Under the pieces are notes generated by a model. It was not told where the DNA came from. It did not search any database and was given only the letters and a program-made list of their open reading frames with translations. Below are positions 1-6,297 of a stretch of DNA of 8,830 bases, piece after piece (position 1 is the stretch's first letter; each line of letters opens with the position of its first letter). The stretch is from an uncultured Eubacterium sp. (GTDB taxonomy: Bacteria; Bacillota; Clostridia; Lachnospirales; Lachnospiraceae): positions 1 to 8,830 of the forward strand of contig CAMODP010000074.1 in assembly GCA_946611445.1 (NCBI GenBank). Direction: 5' to 3'. Both the position numbers and the translations under genes were made by a program.

Positions 1-243
1 TTTCTGCATCAGAAGTTCTGCCGCGCGCCACATAAGATTGGAGCTGTCAGCGGGCGCTGCCGGCGAATCCGTCCGCAGAGTCAGGCCCGGCTCCTCCCGC
101 GCTGTCAGGCTCACGGGGTCGTGCAGCTTCACGGACTGCATGATCATGCGCACAAGATGATAGCCGTCATCCCGCACCCCTGTCACATCCAGCGTCAGAT
201 TGATCTTTGCCCTGGCCTCCAGGGTCACACTCCCCGTGTTCAT
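1..243 (-). CDS. ispE: 4-diphosphocytidyl-2-C-methyl-D-erythritol kinase, N-terminal part (cut by left edge)
   Basis: This frame reads from an ATG at 243-241 to the left edge, giving 81 codons with no stop. Residues 10-29 contain ARAKINLTLDV followed by RDDGYH, the N-terminal signature of IspE, a GHMP-superfamily kinase. K13 and N15 sit in the conserved AKxN element, and Y28-H29 in the DGYH element; MIMQSV follows at about 34-39. The family enzyme phosphorylates CDP-methylerythritol with ATP at the 2-hydroxyl, a cytosolic step of the MEP isoprenoid pathway. The glycine-rich ATP loop would lie beyond the window. The start fits the usual short lead before AKIN. AGGGTG lies about 10 nt upstream and AAGG directly abuts the ATG. 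An in-frame GTG at codon 6 is a weaker alternative. The gene is divergent from plsC. Family assignment is firm; completeness cannot be judged. Confidence 0.93.
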   Translation of the reverse strand, partial: MNTGSVTLEARAKINLTLDVTGVRDDGYHLVRMIMQSVKLHDPVSLTAREEPGLTLRTDSPAAPADSSNLMWRAAELLMQK

Positions 244-245
244 CC

Positions 246-274
246 TTGCAGTTCACCCTCTGATGCCTTATAAT
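246..274 (+). promoter_or_regulatory. Candidate sigma-70-type promoter toward plsC
   Basis: A perfect -10 hexamer TATAAT (269-274) lies 17 bp after TTGCAG (246-251), which matches only three of six -35 consensus bases. It would start transcription near 281, giving plsC a leader of about 110 nt that includes the inverted repeat at 298-329. It overlaps the candidate ispE promoter on the other strand, so the two could exclude each other. This is inferred from pattern only. Confidence 0.4.
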
Positions 275-298
275 AGGCATCGTATGTACCAATATCCA
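270..298 (-). promoter_or_regulatory. Candidate promoter toward ispE
   Basis: On the minus strand TGGATA (298-293) precedes TATTAT (275-270) by 17 bp. These match four and five of six consensus bases. Transcription would start near 263, leaving an ispE leader of only about 20 nt that still contains the AGGGTG ribosome binding site. A competing weaker pair, TTGTGA (308-303) with TACGAT (284-279), also exists, so the assignment is tentative. Confidence 0.35.
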
Positions 299-329
299 GG
301 TATCACAAGCATTTTATGTAATGATACCT
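298..329. repeat. 8-bp perfect inverted repeat in the ispE-plsC divergent spacer
   Basis: AGGTATCA at 298-305 is mirrored exactly by TGATACCT at 322-329 with a 16-bp AT-rich interval. It lies between two divergent genes and touches the candidate ispE promoter. It could be an operator for a dimeric regulator, or a stem in the plsC leader RNA. There is no T-run after it in either direction, so it is not a convincing terminator. I do not recognise it as the FapR or FabT box. Confidence 0.5.
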
Positions 330-389
330 ACATAATAATACAGCTTCGCGCATCTTTCAACCTCCCGCAGGTTTAGAGGAAAACAGAAA

Positions 390-1121
390 ATGATTCGATT
401 TATACTGCTGCTTTTAATAGCTGTTTTGTTTGTCGTCCTGACACTGCCCGTCCTGGGCATCCTGTACCTGATCGGCCGGAAAAATCCGGAGACGCGGCAG
501 CGTGTCTGCCAGAAAATGGTTCAGTGGATCTTCCGTGTCCTGCTCTTTGTCGGCGGCATCAAGGTCCCCGTCCGCGGACAGGACGGCATACCGGCCGGCC
601 GCGGCGTCCTGTATACAGGCAACCACCGCAGCATCTTCGATATCCTGATTGCCTATGCCTATGTACCCGGCCCGACCGGCATCATTTCCAAGGATTCTCT
701 GGAAAAGATCCCGCTCCTGAAGCAGTGGATGACCGCCATCGGCTGCCTGTTCCTGGACCGCTCAGACGTCAAAGCCGGTCTCCGCATGATCCAGGCCGGC
801 TGTGAACAGATCGAGAACGGCACCTCGCTCCTCATCTACCCGGAAGGCACCCGGAACAAAGGCGAATCCGATCTTCCGCTTCTGGAGTTCCACGAAGGCA
901 GCTTCCGCATGGCGACCAAAACAGGCTGCCCCGTAATCCCCGTAGCCGTCACGCACACCGCGGAAATCTTCGAGGCGCACAAGCCCTTCGTAAAAGCCAC
1001 CCGCGTCACGCTGACCTTCGGCGAGCCCATCGACACCTCCTCCCTCACCCGGGACGAGAAAAAACATCTCGGCGCGCACACCAGGGATATTATTACGCAG
1101 ATCATAGAAGAAACCATGTAA
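390..1121 (+). CDS. plsC: 1-acyl-sn-glycerol-3-phosphate acyltransferase
   Basis: This 243-residue protein has the expected length and all four PlsC/LPLAT blocks. NHRSIFD at 78-84 supplies the catalytic H79 and D84. GCLFLDR at 118-124 is block II, and YPEGTR at 150-155 (E152, G153, R155) is the glycerol-phosphate-binding block III. VIPVAV at 182-187, with P184, is block IV. Residues 3-29 form a hydrophobic N-terminal membrane anchor. By family knowledge it transfers an acyl group to the sn-2 position of lysophosphatidic acid, making phosphatidic acid at the inner face of the membrane. The start is supported by AGAGGA at 375-380, nine bases before the ATG. It is the only plus-strand gene here, divergent from ispE, and ends at a strong terminator shared with the convergent GDPD-like gene. 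No key residue is missing. Confidence 0.95.
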   Translation: MIRFILLLLIAVLFVVLTLPVLGILYLIGRKNPETRQRVCQKMVQWIFRVLLFVGGIKVPVRGQDGIPAGRGVLYTGNHRSIFDILIAYAYVPGPTGIISKDSLEKIPLLKQWMTAIGCLFLDRSDVKAGLRMIQAGCEQIENGTSLLIYPEGTRNKGESDLPLLEFHEGSFRMATKTGCPVIPVAVTHTAEIFEAHKPFVKATRVTLTFGEPIDTSSLTRDEKKHLGAHTRDIITQIIEETM

Positions 1122-1122
1122 T

Positions 1123-1173
1123 ATAAAACCGCACCTGCATCCCTTCCGGGCCTCACAGGTGCGGTACTTTTAT
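1123..1173. terminator. Bidirectional rho-independent terminator between convergent genes
   Basis: ACCGCACCTG (1128-1137) pairs perfectly with CAGGTGCGGT (1156-1165), giving a 10-bp GC-rich stem with an 18-base loop. On the plus strand it is followed by ACTTTTAT. On the minus strand the flank reads TTTTATAT. It begins seven bases after the plsC stop (TAA 1119-1121) and lies just past the GDPD-like gene's stop at 1172-1170, so it can serve both transcripts. Confidence 0.9.
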
Positions 1174-2000
1174 ACCTCTATGTCCTCAAAGACGGCGATG
1201 CATCCGTCCGTGCGGACCGCCTCATACTCTTCTTCGCTGCGGATCGTCCAGTTCATGCACTGCATGCGGTAGACCAGCCTGCAGATCCAGACGCTCGGAT
1301 TAAAGCGGCTGCTGAGATTTACGGAGATATAGTCCGGCTCTGACAGGAAATTCATCAGCAGACTGAAGGAAAGGAAATCCCACAGCAGGTTCCGGAAGCC
1401 TTCTCCGCTCCTGCGACCCGCGTCCACGACAGATCCACGGATATATTCACGTCTGTTCGAGCGGAACCACTGCAGCACCCGCGGGTCGGCGGACTCTACG
1501 GTAAAGATGCCGTCATACACATCGCAGGCAGCGCATACCTGTGTAGACAGAGAGTTGGCATTATCCTGCTCCGTGTGCAGGCACAGCAGCACCGGCACCT
1601 GCGCATCGATACACTCCAGGGCCTCTTCCAGTGTGGGAATGGCCTCCTCCGAGTTCTCCAGCTTCAGAGACTTCAGCTCTTCCAGGGTGCTGTTTTCCAC
1701 CGAGCCCTCCGATCCGCACATGCGGAAAAGACGGGAATCGCGGAAAATGACCGGCACGCCGTCCCTGCAGAGCCGCACATCCAGCCGGATGCCATAGCCG
1801 TGATCAACAGCCGCCTTCATAGCCGGCAGGGAATTCTCCGGAATTCCTTTTTTTCTGTCAAAAAAACCGCCCCTCGCGTAATCATAGCGCCGGATCTCAC
1901 TCAGATCAGGCTTGTCAAAAATCCGCGGCTTCAGCGCACAGATCCACGCGGCTGCCGCGCCGACGGTCACACCTACGACGGTCCTGAGTGTCTTGCCCAT
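1170..2000 (-). CDS. Membrane-anchored glycerophosphodiester phosphodiesterase-like protein, probably catalytically inactive
   Basis: The 276-residue product starts with a hydrophobic segment (about 6-23) ending in ALKPR, followed by a GDPD (GlpQ/UgpQ-type) TIM-barrel domain. Family landmarks are readable: PENSLPAMKAAVDHGYG (54-70), RLDVRLCRDGVPVIFRD (72-88), a mid-domain VPVLLCLHT (135-143), and WTIRSEEEYE near 251-260. The catalytic positions are changed. The HRG histidine is A42, the metal-binding Glu of ELD is R72 (D74 is kept), the HD histidine is R87, and the Glu and Lys of the EIK strand are C140 and H142. Active relatives hydrolyse glycerophosphodiesters to glycerol-3-phosphate and an alcohol; this copy likely cannot. 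The frame is intact, so this is not a decayed pseudogene but may be a pseudoenzyme with a binding role at the membrane. The start is backed by GGAGGAG (2015-2009), eight bases upstream. Fold confidence is high, inactivity moderately so. Confidence 0.85.
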   Translation of the reverse strand: MGKTLRTVVGVTVGAAAAWICALKPRIFDKPDLSEIRRYDYARGGFFDRKKGIPENSLPAMKAAVDHGYGIRLDVRLCRDGVPVIFRDSRLFRMCGSEGSVENSTLEELKSLKLENSEEAIPTLEEALECIDAQVPVLLCLHTEQDNANSLSTQVCAACDVYDGIFTVESADPRVLQWFRSNRREYIRGSVVDAGRRSGEGFRNLLWDFLSFSLLMNFLSEPDYISVNLSSRFNPSVWICRLVYRMQCMNWTIRSEEEYEAVRTDGCIAVFEDIEV

Positions 2001-2109
2001 AATACAAGCTCCTCCATATCATACGATGCAGTACAATTCATGATCTATTCATCAGAACTGACTGCGGATTGCTGTGATGCATGCAACGAAATCAGTATAC
2101 ACCAAATCC

Positions 2110-2133
2110 GGCAAAATGTATACGCCATTTGCC
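2110..2133. repeat. Short inverted repeat in the ATP-grasp / GDPD-like spacer
   Basis: GGCAAA (2110-2115) and TTTGCC (2128-2133) form a perfect 6-bp inverted repeat with 12 bases between. It lies upstream of the GDPD-like gene and downstream of the ATP-grasp gene. There is no T-tract, so a terminator is unlikely, and no clear promoter was seen next to it. The function is unknown. Confidence 0.3.
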
Positions 2134-2221
2134 CCATATACGGCCCTCAGCTGCCGCTTGAATGTCCTTCAACTGCCAATTTATATCCTTCAGTCCTTTT
2201 TCTTTACCGGACAGCAGCGGA

Positions 2222-3406
2222 TCATGCCCCCTGCACAAACGTAATGAATTCCTGCACCTCAGCAAAGGTTTTCAGACGGACGGTATACATATATCTGCCC
2301 ATCTGCGGCCAGTTCATCTCGGGCATCTCCTCCTGCATCATCATGACGCTCCCGTACTTCTCCATGATCTCATCATGCGTCCGGCGATAGCTGTGCCCGT
2401 CCTTGCGGCTGGCATAGACACAGTAAAAATGCTCCTCCGGCTCCGGCAGTATCCTGGCGTCCTCCGCCACCATGTCGGCATAGATCTGATAGACATCGGT
2501 AGAATGGGCAAAATCCATCATATCCGGCGTATAGCCGCCGGCCGGGCGCATATTCACCTCCAGCGCCGCGAAATCGCCCTTTTTCCCCAGCCCCTTCCTG
2601 GCCTTCGTCAGCCGGAAAAACTCCAGATGCACAAACCGCCGGTCTACGCCGAAGGCTTTCACGGTTTTTCTCCCGAGCTTCCGCAGCCCTTCCGGAACCT
2701 CCGGACAGGTATAATACATCAGATCCAGATCCTTGTTCACGATATCCATGACCGGCGGCCACACAGTCATGCTCTCGAACAGCGGCTCACAGTGCGAATC
2801 CAGGATCGCGTCATAAGAACAGATATCCCCCTGGATAAACTCCTCCATCACATACGGCACGGCCGGCTTCTGATCATAGAAATCCTGCAGATCCGCTTCT
2901 TTTTCCAGCTTCCAGGTATGTGTCGCGCCGACGCCCACGTCCGGTTTGACGATTACGGGATAGCCGACCTCACGCACAAAGGCCTCCCCCGCCTCCCGGG
3001 TAGATACGACATGCTGCCGCGCGGTGGGAATTCCCGCCTCCAGATACAGCTGCTTCATCAGCCTTTTTTCCTTGATAAACCCGATCCGGTCCGTCCGGAT
3101 CCCGGTAGTCACATTGAAATCTGTCCTGAGCCGGGCATCCTGCTCCAGCCAGTACTCATTCATCGATTCGATCCAGTCGATTTTTCCGTACTTAAAAGCG
3201 AAAAAAGCCACCGCACGGTACACCTGGTCATAATCCTCCAGGGAATCCACCCGGTAATACTCCGTCAGAGAGGCCTTCAGCGGCTCCTCCAGGGCGTCAT
3301 ACGGCGCGTCCCCGATGCCGAGCACGCGGATCCCCCTGCGGTGCAGGCGGTCGCAGAACTGCCAGTACGTATGCGGAAAATGCGGCGATATAAAAACAAA
3401 ATTCAT
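2222..3406 (-). CDS. ATP-grasp family carboxylate-amine/thiol ligase-like protein
   Basis: This 394-residue protein has an N-terminal Rossmann-like pre-ATP-grasp region (MNFVFISPHFP at 1-11, VLGIGD at 28-33). The ATP-grasp fold follows. GYPVIVKPDVGVGATHT (148-164) carries the ATP-binding K154 and a glycine-rich loop. YVMEEFIQGD (185-194) carries the adenine-side glutamates E188/E189. HLEFFR (260-265) and ALEVNMRPAGG (281-291) carry the metal/phosphate ligands E262, E283, N285 and R287. By family rules it would activate a carboxylate as an acyl-phosphate and join it to an amine or thiol. The substrate cannot be read from the sequence. It resembles CarB-like stand-alone ATP-grasp proteins but lacks other CarB domains. 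A ribosome binding site, AAGGGA (3422-3417), lies ten bases upstream. It follows the esterase gene across the repeat array. An open frame continues past its stop (see findings). Confidence 0.85.
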   Translation of the reverse strand: MNFVFISPHFPHTYWQFCDRLHRRGIRVLGIGDAPYDALEEPLKASLTEYYRVDSLEDYDQVYRAVAFFAFKYGKIDWIESMNEYWLEQDARLRTDFNVTTGIRTDRIGFIKEKRLMKQLYLEAGIPTARQHVVSTREAGEAFVREVGYPVIVKPDVGVGATHTWKLEKEADLQDFYDQKPAVPYVMEEFIQGDICSYDAILDSHCEPLFESMTVWPPVMDIVNKDLDLMYYTCPEVPEGLRKLGRKTVKAFGVDRRFVHLEFFRLTKARKGLGKKGDFAALEVNMRPAGGYTPDMMDFAHSTDVYQIYADMVAEDARILPEPEEHFYCVYASRKDGHSYRRTHDEIMEKYGSVMMMQEEMPEMNWPQMGRYMYTVRLKTFAEVQEFITFVQGA

Positions 3407-3430
3407 ATTCTGAATTCCCTTCTGAAATTA

Positions 3431-3605
3431 CTTTTACTGCAAATCATCGTATATTTATATCTGTGAATCATCATTGTTTTTGCTGCGCGCCATCAATATT
3501 CTACTTCGCATCATCATTGTTTTTATGCGCATCATCAATGTTTTATTGCGAATCATCATTATTTCTACAGCGCATCTTCAGTATTTTACTGCACATCTTC
3601 ATCCA
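3431..3605. repeat. Degenerate 21-22-bp tandem array downstream of the esterase gene (about 8 units)
   Basis: The anchor ATCATC/ATCTTC on the plus strand recurs at 3443, 3467, 3489 (as GCCATC), 3510, 3531, 3552, 3574 and 3595. The intervals are 24, 22, 21, 21, 21, 22 and 21. On the minus strand a unit reads roughly GATGATGCGCAGTAAAA. The first unit on that strand is the end of the esterase gene itself (GAA GAT GTG CAG TAA), so the array looks like serial, now diverged, duplication of the gene's last codons and stop. It fills most of the 179-bp gap before the ATP-grasp gene. Units are too degenerate and lack unique spacers, so it is not a CRISPR. Confidence 0.85.
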
Positions 3606-4332
3606 GAATAAAAGGCAGAAAATACCGCATCTGTCTGTACCACCAGGGCCAGTCGTGATTGACGTCATACCCCCAGAAATCGCACCAGGCATGAATGCCC
3701 TTCGACCGGAACACGCTCTCCATATACCGCAGGCTGCGCACCCCGTCTTCTTCCCACGCGCCCTGCCCGCAGCAGAGAATTATCTTGCGCCGGTTGTACT
3801 TCTCGATATAAGGATGATCCGCAGGCATGCCCGGCAGAAAACGGTCCGGCGCGCTCTCATACAGCGTCTCATTCATCCATCCGTCAAAGAAATAATCCGT
3901 GTCATACACGCCGGACAGAGCGATCACGCCCCGGAACTCGTCAGGCAGACGCAGGAACGTAATCAGGGCATGATTAGCCCCCATACTGAAGCCCGTAACC
4001 GCCGGCGTCTCCGGATTGCGGCTGTGTATCATCGGCAGAACTTCATCTTTTATATAATGAAAATACTGCTCCTGTACGTCCGCGCGTCGCACAGGGTCTC
4101 CCCCCTTCAGCGACCAGCTCTCCCGGTCCACCGTATCCACCACAAACAGCTGGATCCTGCCGCCGTCAATGTAGTCAGCCAGCTGATCCGTCATGCCGAA
4201 GTCCTCATAATTCCGGCACATCGAATCCTGCGTCGGAAAACACAGAAAAGGAACCCCGCCGCCCCCATAGATCATGATATTCATCTCCCGGTCAAGCGCC
4301 GGGCTGTGCCATGAAGTAAATTCTTTCTGCAC
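3586..4332 (-). CDS. Alpha/beta-hydrolase of the putative esterase (esterase D-like) family
   Basis: The 248-residue product lacks a signal peptide, so it is probably cytosolic. The nucleophile elbow GFSMGA (114-119) gives S116 in the GxSxG motif. The likely catalytic histidine is H226 in DVNHDWPWW (223-231). The acid is plausibly D196 or a nearby Glu after CCGQGAWEED. The order Ser, acid, His and the length match the Esterase (PF00756-type) family, which hydrolyses acyl esters or acts as acyltransferase. The substrate is unknown. The start is a GTG at 4332-4330, supported by a GGGGG-rich ribosome binding site (4344-4340) seven bases upstream; there is no competing ATG before residue 18. It lies 73 bp after the VWA gene, a gap that holds a copy of that gene's 3' end. 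Its own last codons start the tandem array downstream. Confidence 0.87.
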   Translation of the reverse strand: MQKEFTSWHSPALDREMNIMIYGGGGVPFLCFPTQDSMCRNYEDFGMTDQLADYIDGGRIQLFVVDTVDRESWSLKGGDPVRRADVQEQYFHYIKDEVLPMIHSRNPETPAVTGFSMGANHALITFLRLPDEFRGVIALSGVYDTDYFFDGWMNETLYESAPDRFLPGMPADHPYIEKYNRRKIILCCGQGAWEEDGVRSLRYMESVFRSKGIHAWCDFWGYDVNHDWPWWYRQMRYFLPFILDEDVQ

Positions 4333-4351
4333 AGGCTGTCCCCCTTTTTAT

Positions 4352-4453
4352 CTTACGCCTCTATCTGCTTCAGCAGGTATCTTCCAACGGTATTGGAGAA
4401 TCCGCTTACGCTTCAATCTGCTTCAGCAGGTATCTTCCAACGGTATTGGAGAA
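4352..4453. repeat. 49-bp direct repeat duplicating the 3' end of the VWA gene
   Basis: Positions 4352-4400 and 4405-4453 agree at 47 of 49 bases, offset 53 bp with four bases between. The right copy is the true end of the VWA gene. The left copy lies outside it, between its stop and the esterase start. Both encode the same tail ending YLLKQIEA plus TAA. The only two differences (ATA/ATT and GAG/GAA on the coding strand) are synonymous. The left copy is out of phase with the intact gene and carries no start of its own. Confidence 0.95.
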
Positions 4454-6253
4454 GCTTCCGATCGAGCGGATATACGCAAAATCCTTCCCGAAAATCTTCC
4501 GCTCCGCCTGGAGCTCCGTCTCATCCCCCACAAACACGCCCAGAACAGCGACATCATTCTGCCGCAGGAACCGCACCTCTGTGCCTGTATCCAGGATGGC
4601 CGGCCGGCCTGTATACGGCTCCGGGTTTTTGGCATTCGGCCGGCCCATCACCACATCATTCGGCTTGCCGTCGCTGAGAACGATCATGATCTTGTTTTTC
4701 TCATTGCGCTGCAGCAGCTCGCTGCCCGCCGCGCGGATCGCCAGACCGTCCCTGTTGTTGGAACTGGTTGTGAACTCAAAGAGGTTCCGGTTCATCGTCC
4801 GGTCATCCTCGTAGTCACGAAACCGCCGCAGAACCGTGTAATCCCAGAAAGTGCAGAAACTCATCACACGGAACGGGATGTTCAGGTTCGACAGCGCCTC
4901 GCTGATGATATACGCCTGCAGGGCCACCTGCGTCTGCCTTTTCCGCTGAGAGCCGCTGGCATCGATGAGGAGCTCCACCACAAAATCACATGCCTCATTC
5001 TCGATATGCCGGTCAAAAAGCTGCGCGTCCTCGCTGCGTCCCACCCGCCAGAGCCGGGACGGAACGATGGTTCCGTGGTCTCCCCGGATGATCTGCTCGT
5101 CATTCCGCAGCACAAAAGCCTTCTGCAGCATGTCTGTGAGAATCTGAATATTCCGCTTTACCAGCGTGCGGTTCCATTTATAGGCATCCTCCGTGGCGCG
5201 CTTCTGCCGCTGGGCGATAACATAGGTATTGTTGCGCATCACCGGCGCTTTCAGTATTCCCTCTGTATAAAAAAGACTGCTGTCCGCATGGATACCGCGG
5301 CAGTACTGATAATTTCTGGACTTCTGCTCAGCCGGGCTCAGATAGCTTTTCCCGAAATTTCGCTCGACGTAGGTGTACATCTTCGCGAGCGCCTCCTCGT
5401 CCACGAGGAGGATTTTTTTCCTCTGTTCACCCTGTTCCGGGGAATTCTTTTTCTGCTGCGGTTCCGACAGATTCTCCAGGCTGGACATGTCCTCGGTCAG
5501 CTTTTCCAGGTAAGCCTGCATCGAGGTGTCAGCGGCATCCTCATCGAGCAGATCCTTCCAGGAAAACTCTGTCAGCTCCTCTACCGTCACCGCCAGAACA
5601 TCCTCCAGCGATTTATTCTCTGCAAAATGCGGATCCACCACAGAGTTGTACAGCTCGTCGATCGCCCGTATAACGTCCCCGGAATCCTCAGCCTCACGCA
5701 GGCCGTTCAGGATCTCCAGGGGCTCCCGGATCTGCTTCGTAGCATGATAGCTGCCGTCCAGCGCCTGCCGGATCGCCGCGATCTTCACCCTGCCCAGCGG
5801 AAAGCCTGACAATTTCTTGAAATCCTGGTCCAGTACATCCTCGAACGCCTTCTGCCGCAGCCTTCTGATCCCCTCCCGCTCAGCGTCCAGCCGGTGCCCG
5901 ACCGCCGCTTCGATGCAGAGCTGCGCCGTCTCTATGAGCGACGACTGCTCCGCGTGGCAGTAAACCTTTTTCAGCAGATACATCGAGATGGCATCCGGAT
6001 CAAAATACTTCGCCAGTCCCCCCTGCTTCACGCCGTCATAAACAGCAATATTCGGCGAACGGGAAAACGTCTCAAGATTCGGTTTCAGCTCCAGCGAGTA
6101 ATCCCCGCTGATCGTCCAGACCAGATTGCGGATCCGCATCTCCATCTCATAGCTGCGGTCATCCTCCCACAGGCTGCCGCCGAAAATCTCCGCAGTCGGC
6201 GCAGAAATCCATGGCGGATCCTTCTGACTGTTTTCAAACCCTTTTGTGCTCAT
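4406..6253 (-). CDS. VWA-domain protein of the NorD/CbbO/CobT-like type, partner of the upstream MoxR ATPase
   Basis: This 615-residue protein has a long, mainly helical N-terminal region and an acidic, charged middle (about 190-285, including EPQQKKNSPEQGEQRKK). A C-terminal von Willebrand A domain spans about 425-610. The MIDAS metal site is visible: DASGS at 431-435, NNRDG at 499-503 in place of the usual threonine loop (as in NorD/CobT relatives), and SDGKPND at 527-533 with D528. Related pairs (NorQ/NorD, CbbQ/CbbO) use the AAA+ ring and VWA adaptor to activate or insert metal into a client enzyme. The client here is not known. The assigned start is the first ATG in a frame that is open back into moxR. 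It has no ideal ribosome binding site, only repeated AGAG within the 9-bp array, and overlaps a 7-codon frame's stop. Its 3' end is duplicated just downstream. Confidence 0.88.
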   Translation of the reverse strand: MSTKGFENSQKDPPWISAPTAEIFGGSLWEDDRSYEMEMRIRNLVWTISGDYSLELKPNLETFSRSPNIAVYDGVKQGGLAKYFDPDAISMYLLKKVYCHAEQSSLIETAQLCIEAAVGHRLDAEREGIRRLRQKAFEDVLDQDFKKLSGFPLGRVKIAAIRQALDGSYHATKQIREPLEILNGLREAEDSGDVIRAIDELYNSVVDPHFAENKSLEDVLAVTVEELTEFSWKDLLDEDAADTSMQAYLEKLTEDMSSLENLSEPQQKKNSPEQGEQRKKILLVDEEALAKMYTYVERNFGKSYLSPAEQKSRNYQYCRGIHADSSLFYTEGILKAPVMRNNTYVIAQRQKRATEDAYKWNRTLVKRNIQILTDMLQKAFVLRNDEQIIRGDHGTIVPSRLWRVGRSEDAQLFDRHIENEACDFVVELLIDASGSQRKRQTQVALQAYIISEALSNLNIPFRVMSFCTFWDYTVLRRFRDYEDDRTMNRNLFEFTTSSNNRDGLAIRAAGSELLQRNEKNKIMIVLSDGKPNDVVMGRPNAKNPEPYTGRPAILDTGTEVRFLRQNDVAVLGVFVGDETELQAERKIFGKDFAYIRSIGSFSNTVGRYLLKQIEA

Positions 6254-6273
6254 ATCTCTGATTTCTCTGACAT
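6250..6273 (-). CDS. Possible 7-codon coupling ORF ahead of the VWA gene
   Basis: An ATG at 6273-6271 opens a frame of seven codons (MSEKSEI) ending in TGA at 6252-6250. That stop overlaps the VWA start codon as ATGA. GGGG at 6286-6283 lies nine bases before this ATG, a better-spaced ribosome binding site than the VWA start itself has. The frame is made entirely of the 9-bp repeats. It may deliver terminating ribosomes to the VWA start, or it may be chance. No peptide function is implied. Confidence 0.3.
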   Translation of the reverse strand: MSEKSEI

Positions 6274-6297
6274 CTCTGATTTCCCCGGTTTCTCCGG
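6253..6297. repeat. 9-bp x 5 tandem array filling the moxR-VWA spacer
   Basis: On the minus strand, directly after the moxR TAA (6300-6298), come CCGGAGAAA, CCGGGGAAA, TCAGAGATG, TCAGAGAAA and TCAGAGATA. The last base of the last unit is the A of the VWA start codon. Each unit carries a GAG/GGAG/GGGG core resembling a ribosome binding site. The period of nine keeps all three frames unchanged if units are gained or lost. Confidence 0.85.

Noticed and set aside
320..329. ATGATACC shared between the ispE-plsC dyad and the mgtE promoter (8776-8783)
   Set aside because: An 8-base match in two AT-rich promoter regions, with the second lacking the partner arm. In mgtE it coincides with the -10 element, so a common operator is not supported.
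2162..3466. Long plus-strand open frame of 434 codons opposite the ATP-grasp gene
   Set aside because: It is rich in His, Arg, Leu, Pro and Ile with no recognisable domain. The minus strand has complete ATP-grasp motifs and a ribosome binding site. Long antisense frames are expected from the codon bias here.
3431..3605. CRISPR-like array
   Set aside because: Units of 21-22 bp are contiguous and degenerate, without unique spacers or cas genes. The first unit is the end of a protein gene.
4352..4453. attL/attR-type direct repeat of an integrated element
   Set aside because: Only four bases separate the copies. There is no integrase or cargo. At most it could be a scar.
4274..5809. Plus-strand open frame of 511 codons opposite the VWA gene
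   Set aside because: It is an antisense shadow: no domain and low-complexity composition, while the minus strand encodes a clear MIDAS domain.
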